Assembly: GCA_011522945.1 (NCBI GenBank)
Contig: WTHY01000108.1
Coordinates: 1-5,341, forward strand
DNA length: 5,341 nt
Direction of reading: 5' to 3'
From: Alphaproteobacteria bacterium
GTDB lineage: Bacteria > Pseudomonadota > Alphaproteobacteria > Puniceispirillales > Puniceispirillaceae
Position 1 is the stretch's first letter, and every line of letters starts with the position of its first letter. The notes under the pieces were generated by a model, which saw nothing but the letters and a program-made list of their open reading frames with translations, did no database searches and was not told the origin of the DNA. The position numbers and the translations under genes were made by a program. Of the stretch, positions 1-5,188 are shown piece after piece.

Positions 1-1006
1 AACCATCAACGATAGTTGTTTCTTCTTTCGTGATTTCAACACGCTTAGCTGAACCCAGCATTTCCAGTGTTACACTGTCTAGCTTGATGCCAACTTCTTC
101 AGAAATCACAGTACCATTTGTCAGGATTGCAATATCTTCGAGCATAGCTTTACGGCGATCACCGAAGCCAGGTGCCTTCACAGCTGCCACCTTCAAACCA
201 CCACGCAGACGGTTTACAACAAGAGTTGCTAGCGCTTCGCCTTCGATATCTTCTGCGATGATTAGAAGTGGACGGCCAGACTGTACAACCTTCTCAAGGA
301 TAGGCAGCATGTCCTGCAGGCTTGTCAGCTTCTTTTCGTGTAATAGGATGTAAGGCTCTTCTAAAGTTGCCTTCATCTTTTCACCATCTGTTACGAAATA
401 TGGTGATAGGTAACCACGGTCGAACTGCATGCCTTCAACAACATCAAGTTCTGTGTCGAGCGATTTTGCTTCTTCAACTGTGATAACACCTTCGTTACCT
501 ACACGTTCCATAGCTTCTGCAATCATCTTGCCGATTTCAGCTTCACCATTAGCAGAGATTGTGCCAACCTGAGCCACTTCGTCAGATGTTGTGATTTGCT
601 TTGATTGTGCTTCTAGTGAACCGACAACAGCTTCAACAGCCATGTCGATGCCGCGCTTCAGATCCATCGGGTTCATGCCAGCAGCAACAGCCTTTGCACC
701 TTCCTGTGCAATTGATTGTGCTAGAACAGTTGCTGATGTTGTACCATCACCAGCTGTGTCATTTGCCTTTGAAGCCACTTCACGCACCATCTGTGCGCCC
801 ATATTTTGGAACTTGTCCTTCAGGTCAATATCTTTGGCAACTGTAACACCATCCTTAGTGATACGTGGTGAGCCAAATGACTTTTCAAGAACAACGTTAC
901 GACCCTTAGGGCCTAATGTTACCTTTACAGCATTGGCTAGGATATCCACACCTTCCATCATCAATGTGCGGGCATCTGCGCCGAATTTTACATCTTTTGC
1001 AGCCAT
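1..1006 (-). CDS. groEL: GroEL, 60-kDa chaperonin (N-terminal 335 residues, cut by window edge)
   Basis: ATP-driven folding chamber of the cytoplasm, working with the GroES lid. The protein starts MAAKDVKFGADAR and aligns without a gap to E. coli GroEL as I remember it, ending in the window at the equivalent of D334-G335; about 210 residues lie beyond base 1. Visible parts are the equatorial ATP-binding segment (VTLGPKGRNVVL at 29-40, KDG at 51-53, GDGTT at 86-90), the intermediate segment (VAAGMNPMDLKRGID at 107-121), and most of the apical domain (EGMQFDRGYLSPYF at 201-214, KVAAVKAPGFGDRRK at 282-296). Residue 91 is Ser where E. coli has Thr. The start is supported by AGAGGA at 1015-1020, eight bases before ATG. 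It lies 83 bases after groES in the same direction, so the two are almost certainly co-transcribed from the CIRCE-controlled promoter. No frameshift or internal stop is seen. Confidence 0.98.
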   Translation of the reverse strand, partial: MAAKDVKFGADARTLMMEGVDILANAVKVTLGPKGRNVVLEKSFGSPRITKDGVTVAKDIDLKDKFQNMGAQMVREVASKANDTAGDGTTSATVLAQSIAQEGAKAVAAGMNPMDLKRGIDMAVEAVVGSLEAQSKQITTSDEVAQVGTISANGEAEIGKMIAEAMERVGNEGVITVEEAKSLDTELDVVEGMQFDRGYLSPYFVTDGEKMKATLEEPYILLHEKKLTSLQDMLPILEKVVQSGRPLLIIAEDIEGEALATLVVNRLRGGLKVAAVKAPGFGDRRKAMLEDIAILTNGTVISEEVGIKLDSVTLEMLGSAKRVEITKEETTIVDG

Positions 1007-1014
1007 GAGCTTTT

Positions 1015-1020
1015 TCCTCT
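1015..1020 (-). promoter_or_regulatory. groEL ribosome binding site
   Basis: AGAGGA on the minus strand, eight bases before the groEL ATG at 1006, inside the 83-base groES-groEL spacer. It gives groEL its own translation start within the shared transcript. Confidence 0.75.
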
Positions 1021-1089
1021 TAAAATTATCTACGCCAAACTGCGCAGAATGAAATCTCTATTGAAATGACGAGTTTGTTTGCGTTGCGC

Positions 1090-1377
1090 TTAGCTCAACA
1101 CACCCATAATGTCTGACTCTTTCATGATCAGATAATCTTCGCCATCTAGCTTAACTTCTGTGCCAGACCATTTGCCGAACAGAACAGTATCGCCTTCTTT
1201 AACGTCGAGCGCATGGACTTTGCCTTGCTCGTCGCGGGCGCCATTGCCAACAGCAATAACTGTGCCCTGCATTGGCTTTTCCTGTGCTGTATCTGGGATG
1301 ATGATCCCACCAGCTGTCTTAGCTTCTGATTCTGTACGCTGAACAACAACGCGGTCGTGAAGTGGGCGGAATTTCAT
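1090..1377 (-). CDS. groES: GroES, 10-kDa co-chaperonin
   Basis: Seven-subunit lid of the GroEL chamber. At 95 residues it has the normal family length, and it starts with the family signature MKFRPLHDRVVVQR. The mobile loop that docks on the GroEL apical domain is at about residues 16-35, with the hydrophobic GGIIIPDTA anchor at 23-31 followed by QEKP. The rest shows the usual beta-barrel sequence (GTVIAVGNGARDE at 38-50, VKEGDTVLFGKWSGTEV at 59-75) and the C-terminal DYLIMKESDIMGVL. The start codon is set by GGAG at 1386-1389, eight bases upstream. It is the first gene of the groES-groEL operon, with the CIRCE operator in its leader. Nothing in the protein looks unusual. Confidence 0.98.
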   Translation of the reverse strand: MKFRPLHDRVVVQRTESEAKTAGGIIIPDTAQEKPMQGTVIAVGNGARDEQGKVHALDVKEGDTVLFGKWSGTEVKLDGEDYLIMKESDIMGVLS

Positions 1378-1385
1378 GCCTTCAT

Positions 1386-1389
1386 CTCC
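1386..1389 (-). promoter_or_regulatory. groES ribosome binding site
   Basis: GGAG on the minus strand, eight bases before the groES ATG at 1377. It supports that start codon. Confidence 0.75.
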
Positions 1390-1428
1390 AACTAGTTCAA
1401 GTGAAAGTTAATAATTATGCGCGACCTC

Positions 1429-1455
1429 TTAGCACTCTTTTACCGAGAGTGCCAG
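1429..1455 (-). promoter_or_regulatory. CIRCE operator, binding site for the heat-shock repressor HrcA
   Basis: On the plus strand the arms are TTAGCACTC (1429-1437) and GAGTGCCAG (1447-1455), with exactly nine bases between. The first arm matches the CIRCE consensus 9/9 and the second 7/9 (consensus GAGTGCTAA). Read toward groES it is CTGGCACTC-N9-GAGTGCTAA, a form I recall from other alphaproteobacteria. Its 3' edge lies 51 bases upstream of the groES ATG, in the expected leader position just downstream of the likely transcription start. By family knowledge HrcA binds here and represses groESL when free GroEL is plentiful. No hrcA gene is in the window. Confidence 0.95.
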
Positions 1456-1470
1456 CCCTCCGCATCCCAG

Positions 1471-1499
1471 AGGTGGTGAGCCCCACCAAGACATTCAAG
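1471..1499 (-). promoter_or_regulatory. Candidate groESL promoter (heat-shock type -35, weak -10)
   Basis: On the minus strand CTTGAA at 1499-1494 matches the -35 element shared by RpoH and housekeeping promoters of alphaproteobacteria. A 17-base spacing puts the -10 at about 1476-1471, where the sequence is CCACCT, a poor match to either consensus. The start would fall near 1464, just before CIRCE, which is the normal arrangement. A second TTGAATG copy lies 14 bases upstream (1512-1506), so the true -35 is not certain. The placement is inferred; only the -35 box is convincing. Confidence 0.4.
1472..1487. repeat. Short inverted repeat over the groES -10 region
   Basis: GGTGG (1472-1476) and CCACC (1483-1487) are perfect complements around six bases. 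The repeat falls between the candidate groES -35 and CIRCE, overlapping the place where the -10 should be. It could be a second operator arm pair or chance. Confidence 0.4.
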
Positions 1500-1510
1500 A
1501 GTGCGCATTC

Positions 1511-1527
1511 AAAAAAATACGTTTTTT
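1511..1527 (-). promoter_or_regulatory. A/T-tract block upstream of the groES -35 (UP-element-like)
   Basis: Seven A then TACG then six T on the plus strand (T6 and A7 are complementary around TACG). It lies 12-28 bases upstream of the candidate groES -35, where an RNA polymerase alpha-subunit contact (UP element) would sit. The function is inferred from composition and position only. Confidence 0.3.
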
Positions 1528-1598
1528 GCCTGTAATTTGCATTTTATTAGGGAAATCCATCATATTTTTAGCCTTTCAGCGCTGCGAAGGCAGACATA

Positions 1599-1622
1599 TA
1601 TGGCATTTTGTATGGCATTTTG
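1599..1622. repeat. Two tandem copies of a 12-nt unit
   Basis: TATGGCATTTTG at 1599-1610 is repeated exactly at 1611-1622. It is unrelated in sequence to the 12-nt array 70 bases downstream but has the same period. Confidence 0.9.
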
Positions 1623-1693
1623 CAGAGATTTGATCGTGATATTTAAAAGCACACGCTGAGCCAGTTATGGAGATAACGGCTAAAACAGACTTT

Positions 1694-1753
1694 GGATAAT
1701 GTGGGGGATAATGTGGGGGATAATGTGGGAGACAATGTGGGGGACAATATGAA
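1694..1753. repeat. Five-unit 12-nt tandem repeat
   Basis: Units begin at 1694, 1706, 1718, 1730 and 1742. Units 1-3 are identical (GGATAATGTGGG), unit 4 is AGACAATGTGGG (2 changes), and unit 5 is GGACAATATGAA (4 changes from unit 1). The clean 5' units and decayed 3' units fit recent expansion at the 5' side. The array lies 164 bases upstream of ctaA and 240 or more bases upstream of CIRCE. It has no spacers, so it is not a CRISPR. Confidence 0.95.
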
Positions 1754-1782
1754 GATAGTCATAAGCATGCCATATGTCTGAA

Positions 1783-1837
1783 CCTGTTTTTTGCGGGCCG
1801 CTATCTGCGATATTATGTCTCGCTGGATGAAAACAGG
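1783..1837. repeat. Inverted repeat in the ctaA upstream region
   Basis: CCTGTTTT (1783-1790) and AAAACAGG (1830-1837) are perfect 8-base complements around 39 bases. The loop holds the near-palindrome GCGGGCCGC (1793-1801). The CAGG of the right arm (1834-1837) could instead pair with CCTG at 1844-1847 around GTTTTT. This may be a leader RNA structure or an operator; no T-run follows that would make it a terminator. Confidence 0.5.
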
Positions 1838-1920
1838 GTTTTTCCTGCAGCAAGCCTTGTGCTAGCCATGTGCAAAATGCACCGGCTATGAAGTTAAACA
1901 GAGTGAACAGATACCCATGA
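1827..1920 (+). other. Chain of three mini-ORFs leading into the ctaA start
   Basis: ORF a is 1827-1865 (MKTGFFLQQALC, TAG). ORF b is 1868-1891 (MCKMHRL, TGA), starting two bases after that stop. ORF c is 1888-1920 (MKLNRVNRYP, TGA), overlapping ORF b by ATGA. Its own TGA overlaps the ctaA ATG by ATGA at 1917-1920. None has a good ribosome binding site. This may be a translational-coupling leader or chance, since ATGA is a common tetramer. Confidence 0.3.
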
Positions 1921-2951
1921 ACATGGCCCCTTCATCATATATGTCGGATACAAATAGATCTGTAAACGCGATCGCAAACTGGCTATTTATTATGGCTGGT
2001 CTGGTCGCGCTGATGGTGATTATTGGCGGTGTAACGCGCCTGACAGGGTCTGGTCTGTCTATGGTTGAATGGCGGCCGCTCATTGGCACGTTGCCGCCGC
2101 TGTCAGACGCAGAATGGCAGCGTGTTTTCACGCTCTATCAACAATCCCCAGAATATCAGGAAATCAACTGGGGTATGACGATGGGTGAATTCAAGCAGAT
2201 TTTTTTCTGGGAATATGTGCATCGTGTTTGGGGGCGTATGTTAGGTCTCGCTTTTGGCTTGCCCTTTTTATATTTCCTCATCCGCAGACAAATACCACAA
2301 GGCTATTTAGGCCCCCTGATTGGTTTACTTATTCTAGGCGGCTTTCAAGGTGTCATTGGCTGGTGGATGGTTACATCTGGTCTGGTAAATGAACCATCTG
2401 TTTCACAATATAGACTAGCAACCCATCTCTCTATGGCGCTATTGATTTTTGCACTGCTGATTTGGACTGGTCTGAATTTACGAGATGGTAAAGCAGCCCT
2501 GCCAACAGGACATGTAGCTGGCACATTGGCACTGATAGTTTTAACCATTGTGGCAGGCGCATTTGTTGCTGGCATGGATGCCGGGTTGCTCTACAATGAA
2601 TATCCACTTATGGGCGAGGGGCTTATACCTATCGAATATGGCGAGGCAGGCTGGTTAGATCCTCTGGAAAATCCAGCCTCTGCCCAATTTCATCATCGCT
2701 GGATTGCTCTTTTGGCTGTCGGTGCTGTCATAGGCTTGTGGATGCGCACACGCAAACAAGCTTCGGTTGCTGTTCGTGGCCATCTCATGATGGGGATGGT
2801 TGGGCTACAATTCTTGCTGGGCATTCTGACATTATTGAACGGTGTACCCGTTTGGCTTGGCGCTGCTCATCAAACCGGCGCCGTATTGCTGCTAGCCTTC
2901 ACATTGCTTGTGGCACATGGGCTTGGCAGACAAGCCAGCCAAACCCGTTAG
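1917..2951 (+). CDS. ctaA: Heme A synthase, COX15/CtaA family
   Basis: Inner-membrane enzyme that oxidises the C8 methyl of heme O to the formyl group of heme A, the cofactor of aa3-type cytochrome oxidase. At 344 residues it fits the COX15-like type. About eight membrane segments are visible: 22-42, 101-122, 131-152, 166-187, 200-220, 262-277, 289-309 and 314-337. The N-terminal IGGVTRLTGSGLSMVEWRP (36-54) and INWGMTMGEFKQIFFWEYVHR (83-103) are family signatures. Likely heme-ligand histidines are H102, H170, H260 and H318; E99 in the ExxH motif corresponds to the glutamate essential in Bacillus CtaA. The protein has no cysteine, unlike CtaA forms with a loop disulfide. The start is uncertain: codons 1, 3 and 9 are ATG, and only a weak GAGTGA (1901-1906) precedes codon 1. 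It stands alone, away from other cytochrome oxidase genes in this window. Confidence 0.96.
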   Translation: MNMAPSSYMSDTNRSVNAIANWLFIMAGLVALMVIIGGVTRLTGSGLSMVEWRPLIGTLPPLSDAEWQRVFTLYQQSPEYQEINWGMTMGEFKQIFFWEYVHRVWGRMLGLAFGLPFLYFLIRRQIPQGYLGPLIGLLILGGFQGVIGWWMVTSGLVNEPSVSQYRLATHLSMALLIFALLIWTGLNLRDGKAALPTGHVAGTLALIVLTIVAGAFVAGMDAGLLYNEYPLMGEGLIPIEYGEAGWLDPLENPASAQFHHRWIALLAVGAVIGLWMRTRKQASVAVRGHLMMGMVGLQFLLGILTLLNGVPVWLGAAHQTGAVLLLAFTLLVAHGLGRQASQTR

Positions 2952-3007
2952 GCATTGCTAAAACTCTACCGAAAATTATGCGCTTAGCTGACAGGCTGGC
3001 CAAACCC
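2917..3007 (+). repeat. Imperfect 30-nt direct repeat across the ctaA 3' end
   Basis: Bases 2917-2946, the last codons of ctaA, match 2978-3007 downstream at 24 of 30 positions, 61 bases apart, with no gap. The last nine bases, GCCAAACCC in the second copy against GCCAAACCC in the first, are identical. The offset is not a multiple of three, so the copy does not extend the reading frame. It may be an old tail duplication. Confidence 0.6.
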
Positions 3008-3074
3008 ACTACAGATCACAGACATATTTCCGCAATTGCCATTATATGATCTAGCAGGATACGGCGCTCAGCAA

Positions 3075-3113
3075 CCATCGATCCAGCGCCTCTGCCTGTG
3101 TCACTATCGATGG
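3075..3113. repeat. Inverted repeat in the convergent gap
   Basis: CCATCGAT (3075-3082) and ATCGATGG (3106-3113) are perfect 8-base complements around 23 bases. Each arm contains the palindrome ATCGAT, so this could be a paired protein site or an RNA stem. Confidence 0.5.
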
Positions 3114-3117
3114 ACAT

Positions 3118-3140
3118 TAGGCAGTAATAAGCCCTGCCTA
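3118..3140. repeat. Seven-bp stem-loop in the convergent gap, possible weak terminator
   Basis: TAGGCAG (3118-3124) and CTGCCTA (3134-3140) form a perfect stem with a nine-base loop. A further CTGCCT at 3092-3097 could pair with the same AGGCAG, giving an alternative fold. No U-tract follows on either strand, so a terminator role is only a possibility. Confidence 0.4.
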
Positions 3141-3240
3141 GCCGTCATAATGTGACATATGCACCAAGGCCATGCCGATCATAATGCCATCAGACACAGC
3201 CCTACCAACAGATTTAGCCATCGCTAATAGGCTGCTGAAT

Positions 3241-5019
3241 TTACGCGCCAGCTGGCTTTACAGGGAGAGACCGCTTTATATGTAGCTCTTTTAGCTGTGC
3301 ATCATCAGCCTCTGATGGTGCGCCCATCATCAGATCTTCTGCTTTACCATTCATCGGGAACAGAATCACTTCACGGATATTTGGCTCATCAGCGATTAGC
3401 ATAACCATGCGGTCAATGCCTGGCGCGATGCCACCATGTGGTGGTGCGCCAAATTTGAAGGCATTAATCATACCTGGGAATTTATTATCAACCACCTCAG
3501 GGCCATAGCCAGCAATTTCAAAGGCCTTATACATCACTTCAGGCAAGTGATTTCTGATGGCGCCACTTGATAATTCAATACCGTTACACACAAGATCATA
3601 TTGCCATGCATTAATGGTTAGCGGGTCCTGTGTTTGCAGCGCCTCCATACCACCTTGCGGCATAGAGAATGGGTTATGCGAGAATTCAATTTTACCAGTT
3701 TGCTCATCCAGCTCAAACATCGGGAAATCTACAATCCAGCAGAATTTGAATAAATTATTATCGATCAGATTCTGGTCTTGACCAATTTTGACACGCGCAC
3801 GTCCAGCCAAGCTCGCCGCTTCATTTGCAGATGCACAGGCAAAGAAGGCAGCATCACCATCTTTCAGGCCAAGGCGTGTCTTAATCTCCTCGGCTTTTTC
3901 AGGACCAATAGCTTTGGCAACAGGACCACGAGCTTCACCCTCACCGTAAATGATGTAACCCATACCTGGCGCGCCTTCACCTTGCGCCCAGCTATTCATT
4001 CTGTCAGCCACTGATCGGCTGCCACAATTTGGACCTGGCACTGCACGTACGACAGCACCTTTTTCAATATTCTTTGCAAAGATAGAGAAACCAGATCCTG
4101 CAAAAATATCTGTGACATCACTAATCTCGAACGGGATGCGCAGATCTGGCTTGTCATTTCCATATTTCAACATGGAGTCAGCATAGGGAATATGCACAAA
4201 ATCTGGGTCAACAACCTTGTCTGAAAATTCTTCAAACACGCCCTTTACGACAGGCTCAACAGCAGCAAACACATCTTTCTGCTCAACAAAGCTCATTTCC
4301 AAATCGAGCTGATAAAATTCACCCGGACTTCTATCAGCACGGCTATCTTCATCACGGAAACAAGCCGCGATCTGGAAATAGCGATCAAAACCGGATACCA
4401 TAATCAGCTGCTTGAATTGCTGAGGTGCCTGCGGCAATGCATAGAATTTACCAGGATGCTGGCGTGCCGGCACGAGGAAATCACGTGCACCTTCAGGCGA
4501 GGAGGCTGTTAGAATTGGTGTCTGGAATTCGGTGAAACCCTGCGCCACCATGCGCTGACGGATTGATTGAATGATTTGTGCCCGCAGCATGATATTGGCA
4601 TGCGGACGTGCACGGCGCAGATCAAGATACCGATAGCGTAATCTGGTATCTTCGCCAGAATCTTCATCTGAATTTACCTGAAGTGGTAAGGTATCAGCAG
4701 CTGATTGCACTGTCATCTCTGCAATCGCGACTTCAATATGACCTGTAGGCAGGTTTGTATTAATCGTCTCCTCAGTACGGCTCTTCACAGTGCCAGAGAC
4801 TGTAATCACAGATTCATTACGAAGTGCCTCAACATCACTAAAGCCGTCATCACTACTATCAATCACACATTGGGTAATACCGTAATGATCACGCAGATCA
4901 ATAAAGACGAGACCACCATGATCGCGCTTGCGATGAACCCAGCCTGATAGCTTGATAACCTCACCAACATTATCACTGGTTAATTCCCCACAAGTATGGC
5001 TGCGATAGGCATGCATCAT
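3241..5019 (-). CDS. aspS: Aspartyl-tRNA synthetase, bacterial type (class II)
   Basis: Charges tRNA-Asp with aspartate in the cytoplasm. At 592 residues it has the normal bacterial length. An N-terminal OB-fold that reads the anticodon (about 1-110) includes SGWVHRKRDHGGLVFIDLRD (25-44). The class II catalytic core follows: a motif 1 region with TPILTASSPEGARDF (167-181), QAPQQFKQLIMVSGFDRYFQ (197-216), and motif 2 FRDEDSRADRSPGEFYQLDLE (221-241). The GAD insertion domain is at about 305-415. Motif 3, GGIAPGIDRMVML (529-541), carries the ATP-binding Arg. H34 is the residue type seen in non-discriminating AspRS. Two ATGs are in tandem (5019 and 5016). AGGAG at 5024-5028 is four bases from the first and seven from the second, and the family usually starts with a single Met here, so 5016 is the likelier start. 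Confidence 0.97.
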   Translation of the reverse strand: MMHAYRSHTCGELTSDNVGEVIKLSGWVHRKRDHGGLVFIDLRDHYGITQCVIDSSDDGFSDVEALRNESVITVSGTVKSRTEETINTNLPTGHIEVAIAEMTVQSAADTLPLQVNSDEDSGEDTRLRYRYLDLRRARPHANIMLRAQIIQSIRQRMVAQGFTEFQTPILTASSPEGARDFLVPARQHPGKFYALPQAPQQFKQLIMVSGFDRYFQIAACFRDEDSRADRSPGEFYQLDLEMSFVEQKDVFAAVEPVVKGVFEEFSDKVVDPDFVHIPYADSMLKYGNDKPDLRIPFEISDVTDIFAGSGFSIFAKNIEKGAVVRAVPGPNCGSRSVADRMNSWAQGEGAPGMGYIIYGEGEARGPVAKAIGPEKAEEIKTRLGLKDGDAAFFACASANEAASLAGRARVKIGQDQNLIDNNLFKFCWIVDFPMFELDEQTGKIEFSHNPFSMPQGGMEALQTQDPLTINAWQYDLVCNGIELSSGAIRNHLPEVMYKAFEIAGYGPEVVDNKFPGMINAFKFGAPPHGGIAPGIDRMVMLIADEPNIREVILFPMNGKAEDLMMGAPSEADDAQLKELHIKRSLPVKPAGA

Positions 5020-5023
5020 TTAG

Positions 5024-5028
5024 CTCCT
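5024..5028 (-). promoter_or_regulatory. aspS ribosome binding site
   Basis: AGGAG on the minus strand, four bases before the ATG at 5019 and seven before the ATG at 5016. The spacing favours the second ATG as the start of aspS. Confidence 0.7.
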
Positions 5029-5060
5029 GATAAGATCCGGATTGTGTTACGAACGCGCGC

Positions 5061-5088
5061 AGTATGCACCAAAACAAGCAAACTGCAA
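5061..5088 (-). promoter_or_regulatory. Weak candidate promoter for aspS
   Basis: On the minus strand TTGCAG (5088-5083) and CATACT (5066-5061) are 16 bases apart, followed after about 40 bases by the aspS start. The -10 matches TATAAT at four of six positions and the -35 is poor. The 169-base gap to the upstream gene leaves room for an own promoter, but this one is only the best pair I could find. Confidence 0.25.
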
Positions 5089-5123
5089 CAGATAGTCTAT
5101 ATGTTATGTGATTTAACAGCCTT

Positions 5124-5141
5124 GCTGACGCTAGCCTGAGC
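5124..5141. repeat. Imperfect 18-bp palindrome upstream of aspS
   Basis: GCTGACGCTAGCCTGAGC is symmetric at 14 of 18 positions around CTAG. It sits in the gap between the stop of the upstream gene and the candidate aspS promoter. No T-run follows on the minus strand, so it is not a typical terminator for the upstream gene; an operator role is possible. Confidence 0.35.
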
Positions 5142-5188
5142 ACTTTTCACAAGCAAACCACGATAGATTACAAATATGTTTCGGGGAT

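Larger units (their letters stand above)
1501..1916. other. Divergent groES/ctaA intergenic region, no recognisable protein gene
   Basis: About 415 bases between the groES promoter and ctaA. No ORF here resembles a known protein. It contains the A/T block (1511-1527), a two-copy 12-nt tandem duplication (1599-1622), a five-copy 12-nt tandem repeat (1694-1753), an inverted repeat (1783-1837) and a chain of mini-ORFs ending in the ctaA start (1827-1920). The ctaA promoter must lie here, but no good -35/-10 pair stands out. TTGCGG at 1791-1796 with TATGTC at 1814-1819, 17 bases apart, is the best pair I see and is weak. The tandem repeat also contains GATAAT three times, a 5/6 match to a -10 box without a good -35. 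Confidence 0.7.
2952..3240. other. Convergent ctaA/aspS gap, no clear gene or terminator
   Basis: A gap of 289 bases receives transcription from both sides. It holds the second copy of the 30-nt repeat and two inverted repeats (3075-3113 and 3118-3140). I see no GC-rich hairpin followed by a T-run on either strand, so no standard intrinsic terminator can be called for ctaA or aspS. A 27-codon minus-strand ORF (3138-3221) starts 19 bases after the aspS stop but lacks a ribosome binding site. Confidence 0.6.

Noticed and set aside
591..1052. 153-codon plus-strand ORF opposite groEL
   Set aside because: It lies fully antisense to the well-supported groEL and its start, and its Ser/Ala/Thr-rich translation resembles no protein. 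The same applies to the shorter antisense ORFs at 30-353 and 601-846.
1694..1753. The tandem array as a CRISPR
   Set aside because: Units are 12 nt, directly adjacent, with no unique spacers and no cas genes nearby.
2920..2936. Hairpin GGCTTG/CAAGCC as a ctaA terminator
   Set aside because: It lies within the ctaA coding sequence before the stop, and no T-run follows.
2738..3049. 103-codon plus-strand ORF overlapping the end of ctaA and running into the gap
   Set aside because: It is out of frame with ctaA over most of its length, has no ribosome binding site, and its translation does not look like a protein. It only extends past ctaA by chance.
3557..4947. Plus-strand ORFs of 74-80 codons inside aspS
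   Set aside because: They are antisense to a full-length, motif-complete AspRS and show no protein family features.
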